Part shown: piece by piece, positions 29,071-41,975 of the stretch | Numbering within the stretch: the first letter of the stretch is position 1 | Layout of the letters: each line of letters starts with the position of its first letter | Assembly (NCBI GenBank): GCA_963921425.1 | Contig: OY992835.1 | Coordinates: 19,220,001 to 19,284,000 of the forward strand | Source of the DNA: Dryas octopetala | Lineage: Eukaryota; Streptophyta; Magnoliopsida; Rosales; Rosaceae | Direction: 5' to 3' | DNA: 64,000 nucleotides | Translations under genes and position numbers: made by a program | The notes under the pieces: model-generated | Told to the model about the DNA's origin: nothing | Database searches by the model: none | Seen by the model: only the letters and a program-made list of their open reading frames with translations

Positions 29071-30597
29071 TTTTTGTACTTGTGTTTTTGTTCTCTGTGA
29101 TGGATTTCAGATTTTGATCAATGAATTGTTGGAGAGAAAGAGATGAGCAACAACAGAGAAGACTACAGGAGCGGGTGGAACTTGTAGAGCTTAAAAAGAG
29201 AGGAGATGTTTCTTCTTCTTGCTTCTAATTTCAGGAAGTTTATTTGTTATTTTATCAGTTGTATACTTGTATGTTATTTTACAATTTTTTAAAAAATAGT
29301 TATTAATTCTTGACAAAAAATTATTAATAACGAAATTTCCAGATTTTTTTCGTCAAGCTTTTGAGTGCTTTTCTTTTTTCTCTTAAACCACTAAACGCTT
29401 TTCTTTTAATAATGTTTTTGTCGATCAAATTAAAAATATATTTTTAAATTATAAGAGATAATTAGGCTTGAATCTTTTAGAAAAATAATTTTTAGATAGA
29501 GATCAAGGATGTTTTAAAATTTATAAGAAAACTCTTTTCATTCATAATAAAGTCCTTTAATTTATAAATTTTTTTTAATTTATAATAAAGTCCTTTTAAT
29601 TTATAAGAGAATCATTTTAATTCATAATAAATTCATCCCCAGATTTAAAGAGTATTTCCTCTTTTTAGGTGTAGAGTGGGCTTTGTAGAGACTACACTCC
29701 CAAAATTCAAGCATTAAAATCTAATATAAAGCCTTCAAAAAAAAAAAATAAAAAGACTTAATTAAAAATCTTAAATCACTATCAGTCTTATTTTAAGAAA
29801 GACTTATAAAATAGATTGAACTCTAAGCCTCCCTTATAATTATTATAAAATTACATAAAACAAAATTGACACTTTAAAATTTAAAACTATAAAAACTTTA
29901 GTAAAATTTGACAACGAGTGTGAACAAAAAACCTAACCATATTTTTTGGAACTTTTTTATTAGTGAGTTGAGTGATAAAGGGCAAACTGGTAATTATGGA
30001 AACTGATATTCTGATTTTTCTTTCTGAATTATTGAAATGGGTTTGCTAATTATTACTCGATGGGAAAAGCAAAGCAATTGGATGACTCAAATATAGATAT
30101 TTTATCATCTCTGTATTAGATATTTCTTTTTGGTGCATAGTGTTAAATAAAAGCATTATTTCTCATTACAAAAAAAAATTGGAATATGTCTACCAAAAAA
30201 AAAATTGGAATATGCGGTCGGAGAAGCGTGCAAACAACCCTCAGATGCGGCAAATAAATAGTGTAGTCTTCATCATTCACTTGCATCTGAAACGGACGGC
30301 GTTGATAGCCTCATGGTTACTGTGATGGTGATGTCATTTGTTTGAACGGTGATGGTGAGAAGTCAATGTGTCTCATTCTAGCGCGCGCTGTAGCGCCAAG
30401 TATGAGAAGTGGGTCCCACATTGACGCGGCAATTTGTTTATCTCGGGAAGCTCAATGGATCTGCCTGTATAACTGTATTGAACTGGATAATACGATGACG
30501 TATTACTGCTTTGACGCTTTCGCTTTCCAAGAAATTTGTTTGGTTGCTTGGAAAATTCTGGGGAAAGTCTAACGTGGGAAATTTAAGAAATGTTTTA
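29071..30597. other. Intergenic, citrate synthase promoter side
   Basis: Citrate synthase 5' leader and promoter at the left. A degenerate AT-rich repeat (29,500-29,630) contains several copies of ATAATAAAGTCCTTT / TTATAAGA-type units. A short A-rich duplication, (A)8TTGGAATATG, lies at 30,170-30,215. No gene was seen. Confidence 0.55.
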
Positions 30598-31934
30598 GGG
30601 TTAATTTTATTTATATACCTCAACTATACATCACTTATCAACTGGATACTTCTGGTTCAAAAACTTTCATTCGGATACCTCAACTTCAATATTTCGTCAA
30701 CTTAGTACCTTCGTTAGTCTGACCGTTATCTGCATATGTGGCGCTGACGTGGCACACGCGGACCTCACTATTAAATATTAACTTGGCATTTAAAAATAAC
30801 CACCTAAACCAAAATTAATAAAAAACTAATAAACCTTTAAAATAATATAATATATAAAACTTAAATAATTGAATTGAAAAAAAAAGAAAAATAAAAAGAA
30901 AAAGGAAGCCCAGCATCACCTCCGCCTCCCTTCGCCTCCCCTGCACAGCCACCCAACTGTTGCCTTTCTCACCGACTGCCACCCTCCCCTTTGCGTCTCT
31001 CTTAACCCCTAGCCCCGACCCCAGCCCCCTTCGCCCCCACCCACCTCTCTCCCCAGCCCCACCCCCTTACCTAGCCGAGCCTCACACAGCCTTTCCCCGT
31101 CACCCAACCCTCCCCCTCAACCAGTCGCACCCACTTCCCCCCTCACCCAGCCCTGCCCCAACCCCCGTCGCACCCTCCTGCCCCTCGACCCGTCGCACCC
31201 ACCTTCACCCAAACCTAGTCGCACCCACGTCCCCCTCCTTAGGCCTCGTCGCCCTTACCCAGCATCGCCCCAACCCCACATCGCATCCTCCTCCCCCCCT
31301 CCCCAATCCCAGTCTCCCCCACCCAGCACCGCCCCAACCCCCGTCGCACCCTCCTGCCCCCTAACCCGTCACACCCACCTTCCCCCAAACCCAGTTGCAC
31401 CCACCTCCCCCCTCCTTAGGCCTCACCAAAACGCAACCACATCTTTGTTTTTGCATTTTTTGGGCATCCAAACGCAGGGGGAGGGCGGCGGTCGGTGAGA
31501 GAGGCACCAGTTGGGTGGCTGGGCAGGGGAGGAGGAGGGAGAAGATTCTCGGCCGGTGGCCAGAGTGGGGGAGGGAGGTGGGTAGGTTGGGTGGCTGTGC
31601 GAGGGAGGCGGTAGGGATGATGGGTTTCTAATTTTTTGGGTTTTTGTTTTGTTTTGTTTTGTTTTTTAAATTCAATTATTTTTTTAATATTTTATATCAT
31701 TTTCAAAGTTTTATTAATTTTGATTTATATGGCTATTTTTAAATGCCAAGTCAATATTTAATAGTGGGGTCCGCATGTGCCACATCAGCGCCACGTATGC
31801 AGATAACGGTCAGACTAACGGAGGTAATAAGTTAACGAAATATTGAAGTTGAGGTACCCGAATGAAAATTTTTGAACCAGAAATGCTCAATTGATAAGTG
31901 ATGTATAGTTGAAGTATATAAATAAAATTAACCC
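30598..31934. mobile_element. Foldback non-autonomous Mutator-like element, arms about 230-360 bp
   Basis: The left end reads GGGTTAATTTTATTTATATA; the reverse complement of the right end begins GGGTTAATTTTATTTATATA too. Inverted similarity continues for over 200 bp (ACCTCAACT, GTTAGTCTGACCGTTATCTGC, TTAAATATTAACTTGGCATT) and then into the GC-rich interior (GCACAGCCACCCAAC against its complement near 31,585). The flanks AATGTTTTA (30,589-30,597) and AATATTTTA (31,935-31,943) are a 9-bp target duplication with one mismatch. The interior is C-rich with an imperfect direct duplication of about 175 bp (near 31,158 and 31,333). No transposase was seen; the Pro-rich open frames inside are not considered genes. 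Confidence 0.8.
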
Positions 31935-32501
31935 AATATTTTATTAACTTGAACTAAATTATCTTAGAAACCTCTGGATCATTATTATATTTCCAAAGGA
32001 TTTTAATGGGTTCACAGTTTTCTATTATGAACAGTTACACAAAGGTGGATGAACAGTACCACTTTTGTTTCATTTTAAAAAAAGCATCACTTTTGTTTGT
32101 TTTCACAGTCAAGAAAATGGAGAAAAAACAGAGAAATTTTATTTTGAAAAATACATTTGGTTTTCACACTCATTACAAGAGTTCAATTCTCGCTCCCATT
32201 CTCTAAATTTAGGTCTCCTTTTGAACCAAAATGCAAAGATTTCATCTAAATCGCAAGCCGAATCATGGAAGTGATATCATATGATTTTACAGAAGCTAAT
32301 CCTATCTCAATATGATGATGCTTGCGTATAATTACCTCCTACATACAAGGGGACCTAATGCAATTTTCTTTCTTATTAGGTTAAGACAGATCAATTTAGA
32401 ATTAGAAAATAATGATGAAAAAAAGAGGCCGAGTAATAAATTACTGTAAGAAAATTTTTCATTTAGCAAAAGGGAGAATATGGACACACTTTGATTTAGC
32501 T
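31935..32501. other. Intergenic, 3' side of COQ3
   Basis: AT-rich, holds the COQ3 3' UTR; nothing else recognised. Confidence 0.6.
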
Positions 32502-33602
32502 TTATAAATTGGCTGTTTTTGTTTTGGTACCAAAAGTGATAAAATTTACACCAACATCATCAGAGAGAGACCATCTTCCTGTCAACGGGTTGTACGCAAA
32601 CCCAGCCATCTCTTGGACCTGGACAAAACCAATAAAATAGAAAACAAGCTTTACTAACCAGTGCGGACGTAAAAATAGCTCTCTGCATGTGGCAGAAATC
32701 AATAAAGCAATGAAATGTATTTAGCTTACCGAAATAGAAGCACGCTCCAGGATCAGGACTAGTTCTTCAGGAGTAAGAAAACTCGACCATTGATGTGTAC
32801 CTTTAGGAAGCTGTAAAATAATAAATTTGTATTGAGTCCAAATGTTATAGACGGGAAAAATCTCTCTGAATAGAATTATAGTAAAGATTTGCTGATCAAA
32901 CTATTTCCAAAGCAGAACACTCGAGTATACAGAAAGAGTTCCACCTTCATACTGGAAATCTTTTAGAGCTACACACTTGATATCCCTTAATTTTATAATT
33001 CTCTCTAAAAACACCATGCTTGCATGGATCAATCTCATGTTAGCCAGAATAGGCTATATACGAAGATCGCCAACAACTAGAACAAAACCTCATTTATTTT
33101 ATGGGCAGTCTTTAAGATAACTATGTATCATAAGTCTCTTGGGTGAGTATTTACGATAACAGTTAACCTTGACAATACTCGGATAATCAATTAGAGATAA
33201 TGGAGGCCTACAATTTAGGACAAAAACACCATGAAAGATGACCAAGTTCATGAAGATGGCAAATATTTAAGAACAGATGATCAACTGCAGCAGGTGTAAA
33301 TGAATAATACCCAGTGGAGGAGATATTCTGCTGCAACAATGGCAGTAGCATATGCTCTCATAGAACGGTTAATAGTTGAAATCACGGTAGCTCCATCAGG
33401 AACAGTTAAGGCTGCCAGAGACTCGCAGAATTCAGCAGGTTCTGCTACATGCTCAATTACCTTAAGAAAAATCATCAATTTACAAACAATTGTTCCATAA
33501 GAAAATAGTTACAAAAAAATTGGATAAAATCCAAGACAGTTTGAATATACTAAAAAACACCACAGGGAAAAAAACAACAAAAATATATATATTGATTGAT
33601 TT

Positions 33603-33692
<90 letters not shown>

Positions 33693-35386
33693 CCTCTAAA
33701 GAAAGCACGGCATCAAAATTCCTCTGCTCCTCAACTAGTTTTTCTGCGCATATATAAAACAACAAAGCCTCAAGTTAAGAAAGAACAAGTACTTGACCTT
33801 ATAAAATAGAAAAGATTTCAACAAAGAAATAAGAGCACTTCCTAAATGACAGCAATCATAAGGTGAGACACTCAATGTGCTCATTAAGGGGGTATAACCA
33901 TGCATTTCAAAGAGATGCAAGAGATTGCATAATAGAACAGAGATAACAAGGAATTGACTACAGAGAAAACCAACAAGTTTAGCATGTACCGGCTGTTGTG
34001 CAATGATATTCAATTGCTGAGGTCACTGGATCCATATCCTGTGAAAGATTAATGTTTAGAAATATCCAAACGTATATAAAAAATCACTTGAACAACAGAA
34101 ATGTACTCAAAACAAGTCAGCTTAATGACATTGGTAGCAAAGTCCAATGGCAAATATTGGAATTTCAGAATATGAATGCAAGCAGACAGTGAAAAAAATT
34201 CAATGGAACATATTAACACACTTTTAGAAAACAAAATACAAGCACATGTAGAAATGCTTATACAAATAATATTTATAGTTAGTTGGTTCAAGAGTGGCCA
34301 TACAGCATGAAGGCGTGCTATCTTGATATTTTTCTCAACAGCATCTACTCCCGTTACAGTGGCTCCCATTCGAGCTAAAGGCTGAAATGCCAACGTGAGG
34401 GGTCAGGAAAGACATGATGGTGCATGATTTAATGGAGAACAAAGTCTACTATAGTCCAAGTGTAAGAGGATGTTCAACCAAACCAGCACGAAGTAGTAGG
34501 TACTTGTTGTATTAAATCTGAACCCAAATTACCTATTAACTCATTTGAAAATAGAGTGGTGGTTTAGAGGAGTGGGGAAGAAGATAGCATACCTCAGAAA
34601 GAATTCCACCACCGCAGCCAACATCAACAAATTTGAGCCCTTCGAATGGCCGAGCAGATAAGGGATCCCTCCTGATAACCCGAATCCACAAAAGTCTCTA
34701 TAAAAAAATCTCTATAAATCTTGTCTTTTTTAAGTCATGATAAATGTTTCCAAGTTTGAAATCTGCTTTCATTTTCTTAAGCGTTCATTTCAATTTTCAA
34801 TGAGCAATCTCGAGAAGCAAAGAAAACTACTTTCTTAATTACTTGGCAGCTGCAAATTTGTGCTATTACTGAACATATAGATATACCCCAAAAAGAAACT
34901 AAATTTACCTGAAATGTCGACAAAGCGTGGAGCGAATGAAAGCTAGTCTTGTAGGATTCATCAAATGCAACGGTTTGAATGGCCCTTCAGAATCCCACCT
35001 TTTTTTTAATAATAAAAACAATAATAATCAGTAGCTTTAATTTCTTTCACTTAGATCATAATCATGTCACAGCTAAATCACATGTAACTGCACAAACTGA
35101 ATTTTGCTTATTAAAAAGGAAATGCATGCTCTCACCAGGTTTCAGCAATGGCGGCGAACTTAGCGAGCTCGTACTGGTTCAAAGACGACGGAGAAGGAGA
35201 TTGGGGGTTTTGAGGCGGTGGAATCGAAGGAGACGAAGGAGGCTCGGAGAGAGAAGGCGCATCTGAGAAGAGCCTAGTCGTTGCATTCTGAAGGTTCGAG
35301 AACCGAGTGCTGATAATGCGGTGGAGGCTCCTAGAGGTGATGTACGGAGCTCGAAGTTGGTTCAGGAGCTTCGAAGCCATGGTCAT
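32502..35386 (-). CDS. COQ3: Ubiquinone biosynthesis O-methyltransferase, mitochondrial (COQ3)
   Basis: Nine minus-strand exons join in frame to 314 aa: 35136-35386, 34909-34998, 34593-34671, 34304-34381, 33990-34038, 33694-33743, 33311-33460, 32730-32810 and 32502-32618 (TAA). The first 70 residues are rich in Arg and Ser, typical of a mitochondrial presequence. SAM-binding motif I is [20 protein letters not shown] (about residues 128-147), followed by [16 protein letters not shown]. Other family blocks are [25 protein letters not shown] and [16 protein letters not shown]. It carries out both O-methylation steps of ubiquinone synthesis at the inner membrane. A second in-frame ATG two codons later could also serve as the start. 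A long GA microsatellite abuts the donor of exon 6. Confidence 0.95.
33606..33690. repeat. (GA)n microsatellite at the COQ3 exon 6 splice donor
   Basis: About 42 GA units on the plus strand. On the gene strand the intron reads GTATCTCTCTCT..., so the repeat starts 3 bases after the donor GT. Confidence 0.97.
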
Positions 35387-35814
35387 GGTGATTTTTTCTG
35401 TGTGTGAGAGAGGAGAGACAGCGAAGACAGCGAGAGAAGGGTTATGGTTGGGTTGGATTTGGGCTTATGATACCTCGATCTATAATGCAAGATTAAGGGA
35501 AGGCCCAAAAATAATACATAGTGGGCTTGATAATGGCCCTATGGAAGGAACACCATTAATTTAATTTTTGGTAAGCTTTAAGTCTTTAACATCGATATTT
35601 TTTCCTTTTAATCTTCCATATATATAAAGCAAATAACACTTTTAGGCGAAATTTTCAAAACCCCAAAAAGATGTCTTAGCTAAGTAAATTGTTAAGTGAA
35701 AAAAATCAATTATAACTTATAAGAGAGTCAATTGCTAACTTTATGATCATACTAGTATAAACACTAAAATACTCTTTACTAAATAAAACCATTAAAATAA
35801 TAAAGTTCATTTAA

Positions 35815-36341
35815 GGCCAAATTATATTTTCGGTCTCTGTACTTTTACGAGATTTTCACTTTGGTCTTGTACTTTTATTTTGGTGATTTTGGTCCAATAC
35901 TTTCTATACGATAACAATTAACTCCAAATAGTTAATATCGTTTAAATTGTTGACAGAAAATCTAACGTGGAAGTACGTGCTTCGCACATGATTGATATTT
36001 CAAACAATGTAGTCTCTCTAGATGCCTATTTAAGCCCTTACTCGTCATTTAATATATTCAGTTTGATGTTGAAACTTCTTATTTTGTCCAAAATAATTTA
36101 GTAGAATAGCGGATATGGCTTACATAGGCATCCAGGTAGAGTAAGATGTCTGAAATGTCACTCAAGTGTAAAGCACGCCAGATTTTTCACCTTCAATTTA
36201 AACGAGGTTAACGATCTGGACTTGAATATTGTTATCGTATTGGAAATTTGGAAGTACAAGACTTAAATTGCCAAAATTAAAATAATATGACTAAAGTGAA
36301 AATTCATGAAAGTGTAGGGACAAAAAGTATATCATTTGGCC
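35815..36341. mobile_element. Foldback MITE (about 527 bp)
   Basis: Left end GGCCAAATTATATTTT; the right end is its inverse (ATTTGGCC, with AAAAAGTATATCATTTGGCC before it). Inverted similarity extends inward over GTACTTTTACGAGATTTTCACTTT. Flanks TTCATTTAA and TTCATTTTT suggest a degenerate 9-bp target duplication, so probably Mutator-type. Confidence 0.6.
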
Positions 36342-37048
36342 TTCATTTTTAAAAAGGTTAAAATGGAAAAAATCATTTAAAAAAAAAACCTAAAAACTAA
36401 AAAGTTATTGCCCACCTACTAATTAGAAACCCCTCTCTCTCTCTCTCAACAACATTTTAATTTCATATAATAAATTTCTTATTTATATTTTAATAGAAAA
36501 AGACTCTTGGCATGCGACTATGTGAGTTAGCACATGCCGAGAGTCTAGTCAAATTAATTAAGCACCCTTTTGAGAGTGTATTAATTATAGAACAAAGTAT
36601 GGCTTACTTAAGAGATGATTTAACATTAGAGATAAATGAGGAAAAATTCATTTAATGGTTGAATTTAACACGCGCATATAATTATAATACTAATAATTTA
36701 TTAAAAGAAATCTAGTGAATGGATTGTTTTTAAAAGTTTCTTAGGCGAGTCCATATCAATTTAAAGAGATAATTATAATGGAATTGAATAATGCGCAGAG
36801 AATGAAAACATATTGGAACTTTGAGGCTTACGAATGGATATATGGCATGTCCTACAAATACCCCAAGTATGAAATTTGTTGTTCAAATTAAAGTCTAAAC
36901 CACTAGGAGTGTGGGAATAATAAACACCTGGCTTGACAAAAGATCAACCCAAGCAAACTAATTAAAACGAAATATGTTCCAAAAAATGTCATTGTCTCTC
37001 TTAAATTTGAAACTGCATATATATATATATATATATATATACAAAAAT

Positions 37049-37441
37049 GCTTTAGAGTTAACTAGTTAGTAAGATAATACGGTGCTAACCATCCTTTTGG
37101 GTCCACTACACAATGTAATCTCATAATCTAAACCGTTCATATTTTAGGTATCTATTCAAAGATTAACCTTGTAAAAAATCAACCAAATTAAAAATTATTT
37201 ATCCATTTGATATCATTACAATCATTTCATGTTTCATTGAAAAACTTGTGTTTGCATGTCCATTTACATGAGCACAATTAGCTTACTAATAGTTGAATAA
37301 ACGATTTTCGATTTTTTGCAAGGATGATATTTGAATGGAAACCTAAAAAATAAACGATTCGGATCATGAGATTACATTGTGTAATGGATTAAAAATGATG
37401 ATTAGCGTCGTATTATCTTACTAACTGGTTAACTCTAAAGC
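37049..37441. mobile_element. Foldback MITE (about 393 bp) between AT tracts
   Basis: Termini GCTTTAGAGTTAACTAGTTA and the inverse TAACTGGTTAACTCTAAAGC. Inverted similarity continues through AAGATAATACG and CACAATGTAATCTCAT-AT-CTAAACCGTTCAT. AT dinucleotide tracts lie on both sides, so the target duplication cannot be read. The interior shares the AACCGTTCAT and TTTTGCAAGGATGAT words with other elements in the window. Confidence 0.65.
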
Positions 37442-38409
37442 GCCACTCATATATATATATATATGCCACTTCCCACATGTAAAAGCTTGACCACAAGCTA
37501 TAACCTTGTGGAATGATGTGTAGTAAATTAGTAATTAATAAACCCATTCATTAATAATTAAAAATATTTGATGCATGTGTTTCAAAACACATTGTATATA
37601 TAACGACAACAAGGCTAGCTTAAACATAATATTCTTTCGATTTCTTTGGAATTGTTGTAGCAAGTTTACTTCTGCTTTCCTCTTAATCTGGTTTCACAAC
37701 GTTAATAACTCAAAACTGGACCAATCCTGAAATTTATAGCAATATGGAAACTGAAAGTGAGGCCCTTTAATTAAAAAAAGAAAAGAAAAGAAAAAAGAAA
37801 ATATGAACACAAATAAACACAAAATGTGACTTTCCTACCAAAAAATTCAAGAATCTTTGTTGAACATATATAAATTCATCATCAATTAATAGTTCAATAC
37901 CAATTAAGATGACGAAAATAGAAAGAATTTAGTCGTACCCTTTGAGATTATCAACGCCAAAGTGCTACACAACAATGTTAGGTTAATTAGTTAGTTAATT
38001 TATTTGAAATAATATTATTCCCACTACTGGAAAAATGGACAGTAGGCACGAACAATGACTCACAGTTGTGAGGCAGATGAGATTACAGCATTTTCATACA
38101 TGGTTTTGAGTAATCAGTAACTCAAAATTAGTTGTCACGGTGAAAGGGTGAGTAATTTAATAATAGGCACTGGTAAACTGTGAGGGTTATTAAAGATCAA
38201 CGGCTTCGACTGCGTGGAGCCACTGCAAGGGAGCTGAGAAATGAATAAGTTCACATATGAGCAAACTGTGCCCTGTAGTAATTCACAGATGACCCAACTG
38301 TGCCATGTAGTAATTCACAGATTACCAAACCGTGACATGTACTAGTATTGTTCAGATTTTATATAAGTTTGGTGGTTTTCTAAACTCTCACGGTTTTGGA
38401 TATGTTGTT

Positions 38410-38565
38410 TATATTTTAACTATCAGTCACTGTTTGTATACTGTGCCTATTCTAAAAGTAATATTTTAACTATCAGTCACAATTTGCATACTGTGCCATG
38501 ACCAAAAGTAATATTTTAACTATCAGTCACTGTTTGCATACTGTGCCATGACCAAAAGTAATACC
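38410..38565. repeat. Tandem subterminal repeat in CACTA element 1
   Basis: Three units of roughly 58 bp, each containing ATTTTAACTATCAGTCAC, TTTG(T/C)ATACTGTGCC and AAAAGTAATA. This is a plausible transposase-binding array. Confidence 0.85.
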
Positions 38566-38649
38566 CTCCTCCTTCTCTCTCCAATTTACCACGCCAAATA
38601 GATAATACAGATTGACTAGGAGTCTAGGACATTTTATAAAAATTCAAAA

Positions 38650-38830
38650 ATATTGGTGTTTGAGAAAACTAGGATTGAGGACCGATCCTCCAGTAACTCA
38701 CTTTGAAATTTATGGGCTTAAGAACCTAGGATTGAGGACCGGTCCTCCAATAACTCACTTTGTAATTTATGGGCTTAAGAACCGGTTCTCTCATTTGAGG
38801 ACCGGACCTCCAGTAACACACCTGACATGT
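38650..38830. repeat. Tandem repeat around TTGAGGACCGGTCCTCCA
   Basis: Three imperfect units of about 60-65 bp carrying the near-palindrome GAGGACCGGTCCTC followed by AGTAACTCACTTTG and ATTTATGGGCTTAAGAACC. Confidence 0.85.
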
Positions 38831-41800
38831 TTTATTTTGCCTACTTAAATTTTTCTCTCTCCTGACTCTCACATTTCTCTCTTCTCGATCTAGCTCTGTC
38901 CGCGATCTTTCTCTTCCTTCTCCCAGCACCGATCATTTTCTCCGGCGAGAACTTTCTCGTCCGGTGGCCGATGGCGACAGGACCACTCCCAAAAGCTTCC
39001 TCTCTCCCTCCTCTCTCTCATCATCACAGCATATATGAGTCAAGTTGAAGACTCTCACTCTCAGCTCTCACTTAGTCACTCGCAAGTCGCGATCTCCCAT
39101 TTTCAGAAACACCCAGCTAGTACCCAGTCGCGATCTCTCACCATCTCATCTCTCTACTCTTGAACTCCATTTCATCCTCTGCCCCTCTCAAAAGCCTAAA
39201 CTCTAAACCCAGATCTAAAATCTCATCCTCAAATAGATCTCCCCCCTGCGGTACTGTCTCCGTAGCTCCCTCAGCCCTCTCTCCTAATCTCCTTCCCCTA
39301 ATAAAAACCCTAAGAACCCCCTGAAAATACAAAGACTCATACCCAAAACCACAACGACCCACAGCCAAACACAAAAAGGAAATAGGTTTATTTTTTTAGG
39401 TTTTTCGTTTAATTTCTGGGTGCATGAGTGATTTCTAATGGGTTGATTTGGGTTTCGGAAAAATTTTATTTATTTTTTGGTTGTAGGTGGTTTCGGCTCT
39501 CTCTTTCTCTGCTATCTTTCCCTTTCTGAGCTCTCACATGCTTTTGGTATGTCTTTCTCTCTGTCTGTGAATATGAGTTTTCATAATAGTCCATGATGAA
39601 TTTTGATTTGGCTTAAAGACTCTGTTTGGTCGTGGTTTCGATTGGTTTGATTTGGCATGGGTTTTATTGTGAAATGTTTGGGTAATTTGTATGTTTCAAT
39701 TTGGAGTTTTATACTTGCTTGCAAGGTAACATCTGTCTCTTTCTGCTAGGATTTATTAATTTGGTTTGAGATTTTTTTTTTTTCTGTTTTGGTTAATTTA
39801 ATTTAATTTTCTATTTTGAGGAAGTTCTCATGTGGTTTACAGGATTCAGACTTATCGAGGGCATAGGTTGGATGGAAACTTTCAAAAATCCTGTTACATA
39901 GTATATATGGCAATTCAGCCTCAGGTAATTAAGTTTGTTCCTTCATGCTATAATGATAGTTTGTGGCATCTATTTTGGCATACAAGAGTACAAATGCCTC
40001 TATATTTGTATCTATTTGTATCTATTTGTTACTGCATAATTGGAGATTCAATTGTGCATAATTTGAGATGTGTTTTGTTTTCAATTCACTTTATTTTTGC
40101 AATGAAAACTTCTAAACTTTGTGACTGCATAGTTGAGCTTCAAGTTCTTGATTTGGAGCATATCAAGATTTTGATTTGAAGATTGGGGCTTTGCTTAATT
40201 TGAAAGTGGCTTTTTCGCAGCTAAGTTGTAGCTAGTGTCTACACATCTCTACTCTTGTTTATTGATGTTAAGTTGTACTTCTGATATTCTATCCATGTGC
40301 ACTAGGCTTGCATTGAGATTGTGAGAGTATGGCTTGATGATGGAGTTGCAGCTGTCATAACAGCAATGCTGAAGGCGACTAGATCTGTTGAGAAAAAGTG
40401 AAAACATCAGATTCAGGTAAACTGGAAGTTTGTATTATTAAATAATAAATTGGTCATATGTAATTCAATTTGTATAGGCCAAAAAGAATTGAGTACTAGT
40501 GTGGAAGTTGGACATGGGATTGTGTCTACTGATATATAAGATCAATGGTTTTTTTTTTTTTTTTTGGGCCATTAGAATTGCATAACATGCAGGTTGATGG
40601 AGCTTTATTAATAGTCCATTTTTAAAAAGTAATATAACTTGTTCATGGTAATTGTTCCTAACGTAACATGCTTTTTTTTGTTTGTTTTACTGATTTCCAT
40701 TGAATAAGTATTATATATGCCCTTGTAAGTAAAGAAACATGTCAAGAAGGGCCAAGGCAGAGCTATTTTTTTGCTCGATCTAATGAATTAGATTTGGGTT
40801 TCCTTACTTTTATATAAAGGAAAAAAAATTTGGGTTTTATATTCTAGATCAAATGTATGTTTATTGATGTAGTTTCACTAGATTGCAGTTTTTTAATTGG
40901 TAATTATTAGTTGTACTTAATTAGCCCTCGCTGATATGCTACATCATGTATTGCTTCATGGTTTTGGCACACATGCAATTGATTTTCTTACATCTTTGAT
41001 ATATATACTTGATATTTTATTTGTTTAATTATAAGTCTTATGAGAAGATTTATAATATAATAGCTTCAGGTCCAATAATAAGAGTACTCTCTGAATTTTG
41101 GCAGGAATTCAATTCTCAAGCTAATGTTCAAGCAGGCTAATGTCTCTGCTCCACTAAACAAGATGATGTCGTCTACTCTATCTTAAAATTTCACCATCAG
41201 CCAGGCTTTAGTATTGGTTTATTTATTACTTCAACTATGAATTAAATTACTTTAATTATATTATTGTTTAGTAATGAAATTATTTTGTATTCCTATTTAT
41301 AGTATTTTGGTTACTAATATATAAGTTTAATTTGGCTAGTAATACCTTTTTTGTGGTGTGTATTCCAAGGATGTTATTTTTTGATATTATTGTATATGAA
41401 ACAATATATGAACAATTGTATATATATTAGTTTTATATATTTAATGGAAGTATGGCACGGATACCCGAAGGTGAAAGGCAAAGGTCATTTAATAAAATAA
41501 ATACATGAATAATTTGTATATAATATTTATATGTTTTTCATGTCACAGTATGCCATATTTTAATATTATTTAGTGTTTCACGGTTATACAACCATGAGAG
41601 CATGAAAAGGAGTGGCTTCTTGATCGTCCATCGGCTTCTTTCCTTTAAGCCACTAGCTTGGCTCAAGTATATCAGCTTGGCTCAAGTATGCTAATGAGAA
41701 TGATGTGGGACCCGGTCTGCATAGACTCACGGTTAGGTAAATCGTGACATTGTCACAATAGGTACCCCTCCCAATCGCACCACCGCACAAACCGTGACTA

Positions 41801-41922
41801 GAATAGCAATAGGCACTGCAAACTGTGCCCTTTGAGACTAATTGGCATTGTTTGGTGGGTGTGCCTGATGAAGGATTTTGCAGTAGTGTCCATAGATAAA
41901 ATTTTCATAAATAAAGGAATGA

Positions 41923-41926
<4 letters not shown>

Positions 41927-41972
<46 letters not shown>
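41927..41972. repeat. (GA)n microsatellite at the intron start of peptide gene 1
   Basis: About 22 GA units directly before GAATTAACC. On the peptide-gene strand it is a CT tract 6 bases after the splice donor. Confidence 0.95.

Positions 41973-41973
<1 letters not shown>

Positions 41974-41975
<2 letters not shown>

Larger units (their letters stand above)
35387..38021. other. Intergenic between COQ3 and the first CACTA element
   Basis: COQ3 promoter at the left, two foldback MITEs (35,815-36,341 and 37,049-37,441, listed separately) and AT dinucleotide tracts near 37,016-37,040 and 37,448-37,465. The stretch at 36,780-36,900 (AACTTTGAGGCTTACG...) resembles 59,930-59,990 upstream of the right-hand peptide copies, so it may be part of a peptide-locus duplication. 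No gene was seen. Confidence 0.5.
38022..41888. mobile_element. CACTA (En/Spm) transposon, apparently non-autonomous
   Basis: The left end is CACTACTGGAAAAATGG; the right end read inward is CACTACTGCAAAATCC. A perfect 3-bp target duplication TCC flanks it (38,019-38,021 and 41,889-41,891). Both subterminal regions carry many short repeats around CTGTGCC / GGCACAG / CACGGTT, as expected for transposase-binding sites. About 3.87 kb long; no transposase-like frame was recognised. The centre (38,950-41,150) is ordinary-looking sequence with leader-like CT-rich DNA at 38,990-39,370 and short open stretches (such as 40,300-40,400) that could be captured host sequence. Confidence 0.85.

Noticed and set aside
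30960-31364. 134-aa Pro/Ser-rich open frame
   Set aside because: It lies wholly inside the C-rich centre of a foldback transposon and has only low-complexity sequence; other frames there are open too.
39832-40179. 115-aa open frame inside CACTA element 1
   Set aside because: No recognisable domain or splice context; could be chance in AT-rich DNA.
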